Positions 1 to 8,081 of a stretch of DNA of 64,000 bases are shown piece by piece; within the stretch, counting starts at the first letter, position 1, and every line of letters starts with the position of its first letter. This DNA comes from Marivirga tractuosa DSM 4126 (GTDB lineage: Bacteria > Bacteroidota > Bacteroidia > Cytophagales > Cyclobacteriaceae). Where the stretch lies: the NCBI RefSeq assembly GCF_000183425.1, contig NC_014759.1, positions 930,001 to 994,000 on the forward strand. The letters are read 5' to 3'. A model generated the notes under the pieces. That model ran no database searches and had not been told where the DNA came from. It saw nothing but the letters and a program-made list of their open reading frames with translations. The position numbers and the translations under genes are program-made.

Positions 1-394
1 GTAGAAGTCCGCTAAACAATATAAATGAGGCGATGCCATATATCACACCGCTAGCACCAATATGATAAGCTTCTCGTGCTATTATCCATACGAAAACACC
101 AGTTATTATATATATGTAGAGCAACGCCTTCAAGGCAATTTTATCATAAAAGAAAAAGAGAATGATTATCAGAAGCATCAGGGAAAAGCTATTGGAGAGC
201 AAATGCAAAAAATCACCATGAATAAATGGCGAAGTAAATATCCCTATAGTTCCCAATAAATGTCTCGGCATAATGCCAAAATGAGCAAAATTAGTAGCAA
301 AGCCCCATTCAGCAGCTTTTACAAGCCAAAGGATTAAGATAATGTAGCTACCAAAAACTACACTTTGCCGAAAAAGTGATTTTTCTTTAGACAT
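1..394 (-). CDS. Rhomboid family intramembrane serine protease (partial)
   Basis: Reading the minus strand from the ATG at 394 gives 131 residues before the window edge, so the C-terminal part is missing. Several hydrophobic stretches are visible. Residues 59-68 carry the rhomboid H-G-D-x-x-H-x-x-x-N pattern of the L1/TM2 region, and residues 113-116 are GASG, in which Ser115 would be the nucleophile. The catalytic His of TM6 lies off the edge. Rhomboids cleave transmembrane substrates within the membrane; the substrate here cannot be guessed. The start is the only ATG that stays in frame, because the ATG two codons upstream meets a stop immediately. Confidence 0.85.
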   Translation of the reverse strand, partial: MSKEKSLFRQSVVFGSYIILILWLVKAAEWGFATNFAHFGIMPRHLLGTIGIFTSPFIHGDFLHLLSNSFSLMLLIIILFFFYDKIALKALLYIYIITGVFVWIIAREAYHIGASGVIYGIASFILFSGLL

Positions 395-435
395 ACATTA
401 AATATACGAAATTCCTAAAAAAAGATCGAGCTTTT

Positions 436-1338
436 TTAGAAGTAGATATCTTGGGCAAGGCGATATGTATTGGCATGAGCCTCAATAATGTGCGCTATTT
501 TCTCAGAATAACCTCCACCCATACTGGCAACCACCGGAATCTCATTTAAATGGCAATGCTCAAAAACAATCTTATCTCTTTCCTTGCAACCATTTATTGT
601 CATTCCCAGCCGACCCAGCTTATCTGTTGCTAAAACATCAACTCCAGATTGAAAAAAGATAAAATCGGGCTGTTCATCATCAATCAGTTTAGGGAGATTT
701 TCTCTCAAAACTGTCAGATATGTTTTATCATCTGTTTTATCTTCCATTTCAATATCTAAATCAGAGCGTTCTTTATGCATGGGGTAATTCCCTTTTCCAT
801 GCATACTAAATGTAAAAACATCAGGATTATCACGAAAAATCTCAGCTGTTCCGTTTCCTTGATGCACATCCAAGTCAACAACCAATATTTTACTGACTTT
901 GGCATTTTTCAACAAGTACTGAGCTGCAATCGCAATATCATTCAACAAACAAAATCCCTCTCCACGGTCGGTAAAGGCATGATGTGTTCCACCAGCAATA
1001 TTCATAGCCACTCCATATTCTAAAGCAAAATTAGCAGCATCAATTGTACCTTGATTAATGATTCTTTCCCGCTCAATCAATGCAGCAGATAATGGGAATC
1101 CAGTCCTCCTCTCCTCTTTTCTACTTAAAGTTAAATTCTTAAGTTTCTGCCAATATTCGTTCGTATGCACCGCTAAAATGTCTTCTTCTGACAAAAGATT
1201 GGGAGAAAAGAAACTACTTTCCGTTACAGTTCCTTCATAAATTAACTGCTCTGGCAGTAACTCGTATTTTATCATTGGAAAGCGATGATTTTCAGGAAGT
1301 GGGTGAGCGTATTCTTTTCTGTAGGCGATTTTGAGCAT
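436..1338 (-). CDS. Histone deacetylase family protein (zinc-dependent deacylase)
   Basis: 300 residues, the usual size for bacterial HDAC-superfamily enzymes (acetoin-utilisation / acetylpolyamine amidohydrolase type). Visible active-site elements in order: GGTHHA with His119-His120, the metal-binding DLDVHQGNG (Asp155, Asp157, His159), SGVD (Asp234) and GGGY with Tyr277 near residues 274-277. These are the zinc ligands, proton-relay histidines and transition-state tyrosine of the family. It probably removes acetyl groups from a small molecule or protein lysines in the cytoplasm; the substrate is unknown. A terminator-like hairpin ends directly at the start codon, so expression may depend on read-through or on a promoter inside the upstream gene. 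Confidence 0.9.
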   Translation of the reverse strand: MLKIAYRKEYAHPLPENHRFPMIKYELLPEQLIYEGTVTESSFFSPNLLSEEDILAVHTNEYWQKLKNLTLSRKEERRTGFPLSAALIERERIINQGTIDAANFALEYGVAMNIAGGTHHAFTDRGEGFCLLNDIAIAAQYLLKNAKVSKILVVDLDVHQGNGTAEIFRDNPDVFTFSMHGKGNYPMHKERSDLDIEMEDKTDDKTYLTVLRENLPKLIDDEQPDFIFFQSGVDVLATDKLGRLGMTINGCKERDKIVFEHCHLNEIPVVASMGGGYSEKIAHIIEAHANTYRLAQDIYF

Positions 1339-1367
1339 AAAAAAAGTGTTATTCCTAAAATAACACT
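1339..1367 (-). terminator. Terminator-like hairpin between the 188-aa gene and the HDAC gene
   Basis: On the minus strand a 9-bp perfect stem (arms 1359-1367 and 1345-1353, loop of 5) is followed by a run of seven T that ends at the HDAC ATG. It fits an intrinsic terminator for the gene ending at 1402. The lack of any gap before the next start codon is unusual. Confidence 0.7.
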
Positions 1368-1401
1368 GGAATTAAAAGCTTGTTATAAAATAATTGAAAG
1401 T

Positions 1402-1968
1402 TTAATTCTCATCATATTCCTCCTCATCAGAAACAAATGAGTATAAGGTATCATCAAGTTTCAGATTATCCTCATTGAAGTCATGGACAAACTTGTTCAT
1501 CACCATATCATCGACCTCTTCTACATTCAACCCAATATCTAATCCTATTCCATATTCACCGCCATTGTCCATATCTACATGTTCCTGAACTTTCACTAAC
1601 TCCTCATCTTCAATATCATCGATCATCTCAGCTATGTAAAGTCCGATCTCCTCCTCCACGTTATCCAAAGTCCTTAAATCACCGTTTTCATCCTCTTGAA
1701 ATTTAATAGGCTTGAAATTAGGGAATTTTTGTGCGGCTTTATGTTCTGCCAATTCGTACACTTCACTGGCATGATGTAAACGTAGTGTATAAATCACTGC
1801 GTCATAAATTACTTCCTTCCCTTCGTACATTCCGGTAAAGCGAAAATGCTTATACTCATCATTATTATCATCGGTATCAACCAAGACAAAATCATTTTTC
1901 TGTTGAGCAATTTTCTGCTTCAATTTATCGATTTCTGCGGCATCGAAGCCTGGGTTTTGAGCACTCAT
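1402..1968 (-). CDS. Conserved acidic protein of unknown function
   Basis: 188 residues, strongly acidic, with no signal peptide or membrane segment, so probably cytoplasmic. The N-terminal half (about 10-90) is a predicted alpha/beta region with mixed charge. The C-terminal half is dominated by Asp and Glu and ends in an Asp/Glu tail. I do not recognise a named domain. It lies in a minus-strand run with the holin-like and DinB-like genes but is separated from its downstream neighbour by a strong hairpin. The ATG at 1968 is the natural start because no in-frame start lies just upstream. Confidence 0.7.
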   Translation of the reverse strand: MSAQNPGFDAAEIDKLKQKIAQQKNDFVLVDTDDNNDEYKHFRFTGMYEGKEVIYDAVIYTLRLHHASEVYELAEHKAAQKFPNFKPIKFQEDENGDLRTLDNVEEEIGLYIAEMIDDIEDEELVKVQEHVDMDNGGEYGIGLDIGLNVEEVDDMVMNKFVHDFNEDNLKLDDTLYSFVSDEEEYDEN

Positions 1969-2035
1969 AATTTACTGGTTTGCATTAAGAGAAATAAATT
2001 ACAATATTTTTTCAGAAAACGCAATATTAAAATTT

Positions 2036-2386
2036 TTATTCATCTTTTTTACTTACACTTTCAAAAACACTATTCACAATTGCTAGGATTATTCCAAACA
2101 AAAGCGCCCACCAGAAACCATCTACATAAAAGCCATCTACAACATAATCTGCAAGCATTATCATTAGTGCATTGATAACTAGAAGAAAAAACCCCAAAGT
2201 AAAGACCGTAACTGGAATAGTCAGTATTATTAATAAGGGCTTGAGTGTAGCACTGAACAAAGCTAAAAATAATGAAACTACAAGTGCATCAAAAAAACCT
2301 TCAACATGAGCTCCAGGCAGTATATAAGATGAAACTATTACCGCTAATGAGGATAAAAGTAATTTGATTAAGAAATTCATCGGCAA
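2036..2386 (-). CDS. Phage holin family / DUF360-type small membrane protein
   Basis: 116 residues forming about four closely spaced hydrophobic helices with short connecting turns and a charged C-terminus. This matches the 'phage holin family 4' / YvlD-like membrane proteins found in many bacterial chromosomes. Despite the name there is no phage context here: no endolysin or structural genes are nearby. The cellular role of chromosomal members is not established. It is 9 nt downstream of the DinB-fold gene and probably co-transcribed with it. Confidence 0.8.
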   Translation of the reverse strand: MPMNFLIKLLLSSLAVIVSSYILPGAHVEGFFDALVVSLFLALFSATLKPLLIILTIPVTVFTLGFFLLVINALMIMLADYVVDGFYVDGFWWALLFGIILAIVNSVFESVSKKDE

Positions 2387-2395
2387 AAATTTAAC

Positions 2396-2890
2396 TTAAA
2401 AATATCTTTCCTTCAACACCTTTTGATGATGCTTCCAATGACCAGCGATGATATACCATAAGCTTGAAATTGAAATTGCATGACCATCAGCTTCCCCTTC
2501 TTTTTTGAGAATCTTCTCAGGCATTGACTGGAATAAAGATAAGTGACTTTTTCTTAAATGATAAAATTCTTCCGCCATTTTTGCTTTATCCTGACGGGAA
2601 TATTCTGAGGCTGCAGCATAATCGTTTTCAGAAAAACCTGGAAGAGCAGCACTTTCTCCCCTAGCCAGAGAAAGCGCTCGAAAAGCCATGATACGCTCAG
2701 TATCAATGCAATGTTGCATTACCTGAGCCACGCTCCATTTTCCTTTTTCATATCTATTGTTCCATTTTTCCTCTGGAATATTATTAATTAAGACTGATAT
2801 TTCGCTGATTTGATGTTTGAGTTCTTCTTCAAGATCGCCTTTTACTAAATCAACATATCCTTGATAAAAAGGAGCGTGTACTAAGTTCAT
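2396..2890 (-). CDS. DinB family protein (DinB_2 four-helix bundle)
   Basis: 164 residues, all helical in character. The first conserved segment, near residues 50-66, is KWSVAQVMQHCIDTE, whose His60 corresponds to the first metal-ligand position of DinB/YfiT folds. The second, near 150-156, is GHWKHHQ, supplying the paired histidines. These proteins are metal-binding four-helix bundles, some acting as thiol-dependent S-transferases; the substrate of this one is unknown. It has no signal peptide and is probably cytoplasmic. Confidence 0.85.
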   Translation of the reverse strand: MNLVHAPFYQGYVDLVKGDLEEELKHQISEISVLINNIPEEKWNNRYEKGKWSVAQVMQHCIDTERIMAFRALSLARGESAALPGFSENDYAAASEYSRQDKAKMAEEFYHLRKSHLSLFQSMPEKILKKEGEADGHAISISSLWYIIAGHWKHHQKVLKERYF

Positions 2891-2900
2891 ATAATTTTAT

Positions 2901-3068
2901 TTATTCATTAATAGCATCCATTTTTTTGGCTACCTCTTCTGCTTCTGCCATTTTCTGATCTGCCTTTTTTCGATCAATAGTGCTCAACTTATGATATTCT
3001 GCAAGTAGTTTCTTGTATTGATCGTTTAACTTTTCTTTTTCCGATTTCTTCTTAAATAATCCAAACAT
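2901..3068 (-). CDS. Lacal_2735 family small protein
   Basis: A 55-residue reading frame starting MFGLFKKKSEKEKL at 3068 and ending at 2901. The N-terminus, the lysine-rich helix and a second helix with alternating Lys/Glu match the small Bacteroidota family Lacal_2735, which has no known function. The sequence is very hydrophilic and looks like a two-helix hairpin or coiled coil, cytoplasmic. It is 10 nt upstream of the DinB-like gene on the same strand. Identification is by resemblance to the family from memory. Confidence 0.75.
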   Translation of the reverse strand: MFGLFKKKSEKEKLNDQYKKLLAEYHKLSTIDRKKADQKMAEAEEVAKKMDAINE

Positions 3069-3108
3069 AATTTTTGTTTTGTTTTGAAAGTTGAAAACTA
3101 CCTCTTTC

Positions 3109-3705
3109 TTAATTTGTTCGAATTACTTTCAATCCATCTATCATAAAACTAACCAAATCTTGCTTTCTTTCCGGCATTTCTTCCACAGGAAATTTAATAC
3201 TGAGCTTGATGAAATCCGTACTTTGTAGATGTTCTTTGATTTCATCCGCACTAATCTCTTTTAGAAGTACGTAATTATTGGCCTTGTAATCGTATTCCCA
3301 TGGAGAATTATTCACGCAAAAGTAAATTCTATCTGATTTTCTAAATTTTTTAATCAAATCCAATCCGTAATCTGTAGCATAGTTTCCCTGTAAATGAAAA
3401 GTAGAAGAAATAAAATTGCCCCAATAAAACATGGTACGAAATGCCAGCATATTATCTTTAGTGAAAAAGGCGGGGAAATCAAGCATCATATAGGGCAAGC
3501 GCTTATAATTTTCACCTTTGGATATTTTCCCATGAATTAGATTTAATTCTTTTGGCAATTTACCTGTGAAAGGCTCCAGTTCTTTGCGGATTTCCCCTTG
3601 CATTTCTTCTAGAAAATCCCATACTTTTTCCATCATCCTATATTTAATCAACAGGATCGTGGGGTCAGAAGCTAAATCTAATTCTTGTGTAGTGAATTTT
3701 GACAT
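3109..3705 (-). CDS. Conserved protein of unknown function
   Basis: 198 residues from the ATG at 3705. A start 24 nt further upstream exists but would translate the arm of a terminator-like hairpin, so 3705 is preferred. The protein is rich in aromatic residues (several Tyr, Phe, Trp between 70 and 150) with no signal peptide or membrane helix. I do not recognise the family with certainty; similar proteins occur in Bacteroidota. It follows a 74-aa gene on the same strand, across the hairpin at 3708-3736. Confidence 0.65.
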   Translation of the reverse strand: MSKFTTQELDLASDPTILLIKYRMMEKVWDFLEEMQGEIRKELEPFTGKLPKELNLIHGKISKGENYKRLPYMMLDFPAFFTKDNMLAFRTMFYWGNFISSTFHLQGNYATDYGLDLIKKFRKSDRIYFCVNNSPWEYDYKANNYVLLKEISADEIKEHLQSTDFIKLSIKFPVEEMPERKQDLVSFMIDGLKVIRTN

Positions 3706-3707
3706 AA

Positions 3708-3736
3708 ATAAAAAGGGTAGATTTTTCAAACTACCC
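3708..3736 (-). terminator. Terminator-like hairpin just upstream of the 198-aa gene
   Basis: Minus strand: a 6-bp stem GGGTAG/CTACCC (3731-3736 with 3715-3720, loop 10) followed by a T-rich run reaching to within 3 nt of the ATG at 3705. It would terminate the small gene ending at 3759. Confidence 0.6.
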
Positions 3737-3758
3737 TGTAAAATGTTAGGTCTAATTT

Positions 3759-3983
3759 CTAAACCTGATCAGGCTTTTGAATAATTTTCAACACCACTTC
3801 ATGCTGATCATTATCATTATCGGTTAACTTGACTCTAACCATAGGATTATCAGCCTTAATATTATCTTCCACTCCTATTATCTTAAACTGACTCAACTTC
3901 CCTTCAATTTCAGGAGCTAATTCTTTAATAGCCTTTGCAAATTCTACTTCAAGCTGACTAGGATTATATTGCTTTGTGATCAT
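3759..3983 (-). CDS. Small conserved protein of unknown function
   Basis: 74 residues from the ATG at 3983. An upstream in-frame ATG at 4013 would add ten residues without conserved character and is less likely. It is a compact alpha/beta-like sequence: an N-terminal amphipathic helix (about 8-30), then beta-prone segments ending in a Val/Leu/Ile-rich strand. No signal peptide, no Cys. No family recognised. It lies between fabH upstream and the 198-aa unknown downstream, both on the same strand. Confidence 0.55.
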   Translation of the reverse strand: MITKQYNPSQLEVEFAKAIKELAPEIEGKLSQFKIIGVEDNIKADNPMVRVKLTDNDNDQHEVVLKIIQKPDQV

Positions 3984-4044
3984 AGTTCTTTCTTTTGTTC
4001 TTAAATCTAACAATTTAATTAGAAAATCAATACTAGTAAGCTAA

Positions 4045-5046
4045 TTACCATCGTATGAGCGCTGACCCCCAAGTAAATCCACTGCCAAAAGCAGCCAAGC
4101 AAACCAAATCACCATCTTTGACTTTTCCTTCATGCCATGCCTCACTTAAGGCTATGGGAATAGACGCAGCTGTAGTATTTCCATATTTTTGTATATTATT
4201 GTAGACCTTATCATCAGAAAGCCCCATTTTGGATTGAATGAATTTAGAGATACGAAGATTAGCCTGATGAGGCACCAACATATCAATATCCGAAGGTTTC
4301 AAATTATTGGCTTCTAATGCTTCATTTATGACTTCCTGAAAGCGCACCACTGCGTGTTTAAAAACCATGTTTCCATTCATATATACTTTGTAACCTGAAG
4401 TATCCAAAATCTGCTCTGGTTGCCTTTCTTCTCTTGGTCGGCTACTACCAGGATCTTTCACATATAATTCTTCAGCATAAGTTCCCTCGGCATGCAAATG
4501 AGTGGATAAAACCCCTTGTTCATCAGTTGCACTCATAATAGCAACTCCTACTCCATCACCAAAAATAACGGCTGTGGATCTGCCTCTATCGGACATATCA
4601 ATAGCTGTCGATTGTATTTCGCCACCCACAACCATAATATTTTTATACATTCCTGTTTTAATAAATTGGTCTGCTACGGACAAACTATACACAAAACCTG
4701 AACATGCATTTCGGATATCTAAACATCCAATTGTCCCCATTCCCATTTCTCGTTGGAGCAAAACACTTGAACCTGGAAAGAAATAGTCTGGCGTAATACT
4801 GGCAAAAATGATAAAATCAATATCCTCATTTTTCATTTTAGCATTTTCTAACGCCATATCAGCCGCTTTTTTAGCCATCTTAGCTAAAGACTCTTCAATT
4901 TCAGGATCAAAAAATCGCCTCTCTTTTATACCAGTCCTTTCAGTAATCCACTCATCAGTTGTATCAATCCACTTGGCTATGTCATTATTGGTCACTACTG
5001 TTTGAGGGACAGCATGTCCTAGACCTACTATTTTTGAATTTTTCAT
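4045..5046 (-). CDS. fabH: 3-oxoacyl-ACP synthase III (FabH / KAS III)
   Basis: 333 residues, typical FabH length. The thiolase-fold catalytic triad is complete: Cys115 within the N-A-C-S-G motif, His260 in PHQAN and Asn290 in YGNTTAASIP. The N-terminal DEWITERTGIKER segment is also characteristic. It condenses acetyl-CoA (or a branched primer) with malonyl-ACP to start fatty-acid synthesis in the cytoplasm. No other fab genes flank it, so it may be one of several KAS III copies and primer preference cannot be read from sequence. It stands upstream of the small unknown genes on the same strand. Confidence 0.93.
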   Translation of the reverse strand: MKNSKIVGLGHAVPQTVVTNNDIAKWIDTTDEWITERTGIKERRFFDPEIEESLAKMAKKAADMALENAKMKNEDIDFIIFASITPDYFFPGSSVLLQREMGMGTIGCLDIRNACSGFVYSLSVADQFIKTGMYKNIMVVGGEIQSTAIDMSDRGRSTAVIFGDGVGVAIMSATDEQGVLSTHLHAEGTYAEELYVKDPGSSRPREERQPEQILDTSGYKVYMNGNMVFKHAVVRFQEVINEALEANNLKPSDIDMLVPHQANLRISKFIQSKMGLSDDKVYNNIQKYGNTTAASIPIALSEAWHEGKVKDGDLVCLAAFGSGFTWGSALIRW

Positions 5047-5192
5047 CTTTAATTTACACTATTATGGTTTCCAGTCACATTTGAAATACCAGTTGTTTTC
5101 AAAATGTGTCCCAATATAGAGTAATCTCAGAATCTAATCAAAAATAGTAGTCATGCAGAGTATTTTATATTCCTTCTTATTTCTCAGCTCAA

Positions 5193-5705
5193 CTATTCTT
5201 CAAACCAGGTTTTATAAAGCGTGTAATTCTTGGCAGTTCTTTCGAAGATTTCTGCGAAATCACCTTCTATTTTCTTCACTTTCTTTGCCGGTACTCCAGC
5301 GTAAATATAACCAGACTCCACTACCGTATTTTCCAAGACCACTGCACCTGCAGCTACCATAGCTCCTGATTGAACAACTGCATTATCCATCACAATTGCT
5401 CCCATCCCTACTAATGCAGAATCCTCAATGGTACAACCATGAACAATGGCTTTATGACCTATCGATACTTTATTACCAATAGTAGTAGAAGCCTTCTGAT
5501 AAGTGCAATGAATTACTGCACCATCTTGAATATTAGTTTTATCACCAATACTAATGCTATTCACATCTCCTCTTACCACCGCACTCCACCAAATACTGCA
5601 TTCTTCACCGATTGTGACATCACCCACAATCACAGCATTATCAGCTATATAAGTATCTTTTCCTATCTGAGGTGTTTTCCCTTTGCAACCTTTAATTATT
5701 CCCAT
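5193..5705 (-). CDS. Gamma-carbonic anhydrase family protein (left-handed beta-helix)
   Basis: 170 residues made of hexapeptide repeats that form a left-handed parallel beta-helix, ending with an alpha-helical C-terminus. His66, His84 and His89 occupy the positions and spacing of the three zinc-ligand histidines of the gamma-carbonic anhydrase (Cam/CaiE/YrdA) family. Members are homotrimers with metal at subunit interfaces. Many YrdA-like members show little carbonic anhydrase activity, so the reaction is inferred only from the family. It is cytoplasmic, with no signal peptide, and is divergent from the YceI lipoprotein gene. Confidence 0.88.
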   Translation of the reverse strand: MGIIKGCKGKTPQIGKDTYIADNAVIVGDVTIGEECSIWWSAVVRGDVNSISIGDKTNIQDGAVIHCTYQKASTTIGNKVSIGHKAIVHGCTIEDSALVGMGAIVMDNAVVQSGAMVAAGAVVLENTVVESGYIYAGVPAKKVKKIEGDFAEIFERTAKNYTLYKTWFEE

Positions 5706-5829
5706 AATATTTTGTTTAAAAAATTATATATGTATCGACATTTTATAATATAGTATATTTTTAAATGCTTATTTTAAACTTTCTAAAAGTTCAATCGTTA
5801 TTCGAGTAAATCAATAAAACCACTAATCT

Positions 5830-6591
5830 ATGAAAATTTTAAAAACAACAAGCGCATTGGCCTTTGCCATTATTTTGGCAGTTGCATGTACATCCAATCC
5901 GAAAAGCGATGAAGCCAAAGTGAGCGAAGCTGAAGAAGTTACTGAAGCTCAAGGAATGGAAATAAATGTATCATCTGATGAAGCTGAAATGGAATTTGTG
6001 GGTACAAAACCTACAGGAAGACATTATGGTAATATTGCTCTTTCAGACGGTTCTATCAAAGTTAAAGACGGGAAAATTACTGGTGGAAAATTTGTTTTTG
6101 ATTTAAACCAGATTACTATAACCGATTTAAAAGATGATCAAGAAAATCACAAAAAATTAGTTGGCCATTTGCAGTCAGACGATTTCTTTGATGCTAAAAA
6201 TCATCCTAAAGTTACTTTTGAATTAGTATCTGTAAAAGCATTAAAAACCACCAAATCAGCAGACTCTTATGATTCCTATCAAGACGATATGGAGCAGCCT
6301 GCTGAAGATGAAAAAATCATGGAATTACCAAAATATGAGCTTGAAGGTGCTACTCATGAAGTAACAGGTAATTTAACAATGCGAGGTAAAACCTTAGCCA
6401 TAACAGTTCCTGCAAAAATTGAAGTTGCAGATAATGGCGTTAAAGCATTTACTAATTTCAGCATTGATAGAACTAAATGGGGATTAATGTATGGTGATGA
6501 ATCAAAAGCTGTAGATAAAGCAAAAGACAAATTCATTTACAATACGGTCGGCATCGGTTTTAACATTGATGCAAAGGCAAAAAACATGTAA
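5830..6591 (+). CDS. YceI family lipoprotein
   Basis: 253 residues. A lipoprotein signal peptide ends in LAVAC with the acylated Cys20, followed by an acidic linker (20-45). The rest is a YceI-type lipocalin-like barrel: FVGTKPTGRHYG near 55 and the Asp/His-containing segment DDFFDAKNHPKVTFEL near 115-130, both typical. About 35 additional acidic residues sit in the middle (near 140-170). YceI proteins bind polyisoprenoid or amphipathic molecules in the periplasm; the ligand here is unknown. It ends at a strong terminator and appears monocistronic. Confidence 0.9.
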   Translation: MKILKTTSALAFAIILAVACTSNPKSDEAKVSEAEEVTEAQGMEINVSSDEAEMEFVGTKPTGRHYGNIALSDGSIKVKDGKITGGKFVFDLNQITITDLKDDQENHKKLVGHLQSDDFFDAKNHPKVTFELVSVKALKTTKSADSYDSYQDDMEQPAEDEKIMELPKYELEGATHEVTGNLTMRGKTLAITVPAKIEVADNGVKAFTNFSIDRTKWGLMYGDESKAVDKAKDKFIYNTVGIGFNIDAKAKNM

Positions 6592-6616
6592 TCCAGTCGA
6601 TAATAAAGTTAAACTG

Positions 6617-6650
6617 AAGGTTGCTAAAATTTTTTAGCAACCTTTTTTTA
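6617..6650 (+). terminator. Intrinsic terminator after the YceI gene
   Basis: A perfect inverted repeat with arms of about 13 bp (6617-6629 and 6632-6644) runs into a T tract. Confidence 0.9.
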
Positions 6651-6677
6651 TGCAATTTTGCCCGAAATTAAGTTTTA

Positions 6678-7961
6678 TTGAAATCAACTAAAATTAAAAT
6701 ATCACAGCCCTCGTATTGGGATGCATTATTGAAATGGAGCAATCAATTTGAAAATATTGCTATTTTCTATCCACAGCAAATAGAGCAATATCCTTTTGGA
6801 GCATTTCCAAAATGCATTGCTGTTGGGAACAAGAAGCTTAAGCTCAATCCACCCTATTTTCAATCTCTTAAATCTCATTTAAAAGAAAATCCAACCCAAA
6901 AGCTATTTGGATATTTAGGGTATGATTTGAAAAACGAACTTGAAAAATTAGAAAGTAAAAATGCCTCCGTTATCAGTTGGGAACCCATGAACTTCTTTGT
7001 TCCAGATTGCATCATTTCATGTGAAGAAAACCAGCTTTCCATCCAGAGTGCAGATTTAAAATATTTTCTGAATCAAATAGAAAAAGTGCTTACAGAAAGC
7101 AAAAGAGAACATGAAGTGAAATCAAATATTAAGAGTTTAAAAAGCTGGACAAGTAAATCAGAATATATTAATACAGTAAAAAAGCTTAGAAACCACATTG
7201 AGGAAGGAGATATTTATGAAATTAATTACTGCATCAATTTTTCAGCTGTTGCAGATCAATTAAATCCTATAAAAGTTTTTGAACAGTTATGCGAAAACTC
7301 CCCCGCCCCCTTTGCTTCCTTCTTAAAAATGGATAATAAATACATCATTTCAGCATCTCCAGAACGTTTCATCAAACTAAAAGACAATAAAATTATAAGT
7401 CAGCCTATCAAAGGGACTGCTAGCAGAGGCAAAACGGAAGCAGAAGATAAAGAAAATAAAAAGCAACTATCTGAAAGCGAAAAAGAACGTGCTGAAAACA
7501 TGATGATTGTTGATTTAGTGAGAAACGATCTAGCTAAATCCTCAAGAAGTGGAAGTGTGAAAGTGGAAGAGATATTCGGCATCTACAGCTTTCAGCAAGT
7601 ACATCAAATGATAAGTACTATCTCAGCTCATAAAAGAAAGGAAACTCATCCTATTGACGTTATAAAAAATGCATTTCCTATGGGGAGTATGACGGGTGCA
7701 CCAAAAATCCGTGCTATGAAACTTATTGAGCGCTATGAGAACAGTAAAAGGAATGTGTTTTCCGGAAGCATAGGCTATTTCAATGGTGAAAACGAATTTG
7801 ATTTTAATGTCCTTATCCGCAGTATTTATTTTGATAAAGAATCCAAAAATCTAAACTATCAGGTTGGAAGTGCCATTACTTATGATTCGGATGCTGAGGC
7901 TGAATATGAAGAGTGCCTCTTAAAAGCCAAAGCAATTGAAAAAACGCTAGGTTTCATCTAA
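6678..7961 (+). CDS. pabB: Aminodeoxychorismate synthase component I (PabB-like)
   Basis: 427 residues with the chorismate-binding domain in the C-terminal two thirds. The motif PIKGT at 243-247 contains Lys245, the nucleophilic lysine that distinguishes PabB from anthranilate synthase TrpE (PIAGT). ENMMIVDLVRND and GSMTGAPKIRAM, also diagnostic of chorismate-using enzymes, follow. It would convert chorismate plus ammonia to 4-amino-4-deoxychorismate for folate synthesis. No PabA glutaminase or PabC lyase gene adjoins it. The start is the TTG at 6678, read from the extent of the N-terminal domain; the ribosome-binding signal is weak. Confidence 0.88.
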   Translation: MKSTKIKISQPSYWDALLKWSNQFENIAIFYPQQIEQYPFGAFPKCIAVGNKKLKLNPPYFQSLKSHLKENPTQKLFGYLGYDLKNELEKLESKNASVISWEPMNFFVPDCIISCEENQLSIQSADLKYFLNQIEKVLTESKREHEVKSNIKSLKSWTSKSEYINTVKKLRNHIEEGDIYEINYCINFSAVADQLNPIKVFEQLCENSPAPFASFLKMDNKYIISASPERFIKLKDNKIISQPIKGTASRGKTEAEDKENKKQLSESEKERAENMMIVDLVRNDLAKSSRSGSVKVEEIFGIYSFQQVHQMISTISAHKRKETHPIDVIKNAFPMGSMTGAPKIRAMKLIERYENSKRNVFSGSIGYFNGENEFDFNVLIRSIYFDKESKNLNYQVGSAITYDSDAEAEYEECLLKAKAIEKTLGFI

Positions 7962-8027
7962 TATAGTAATACTCAAATTTCCCAGTGAAAAACCACTGCC
8001 ATAATGTCATTTTCCAGAATTATTGGC

Positions 8028-8035
8028 TACCTTTG
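8028..8035 (+). promoter_or_regulatory. Candidate Bacteroidota -7 element upstream of miaB
   Basis: TACCTTTG fits TAnnTTTG and lies 46 nt before the miaB start. No convincing -33 TTG at the right spacing was seen. Confidence 0.45.
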
Positions 8036-8081
8036 CCTGTTAATAATTAATACAATACCAAGCACTTTATAAATACCAAAT

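Noticed and set aside
62..259. Plus-strand small frame at the left edge
   Set aside because: It is antisense to the rhomboid protease, whose active-site motifs are clear.
2036..2386. Prophage remnant suggested by the holin family name
   Set aside because: No endolysin, capsid, integrase or attachment-site genes nearby; this family is common on chromosomes.
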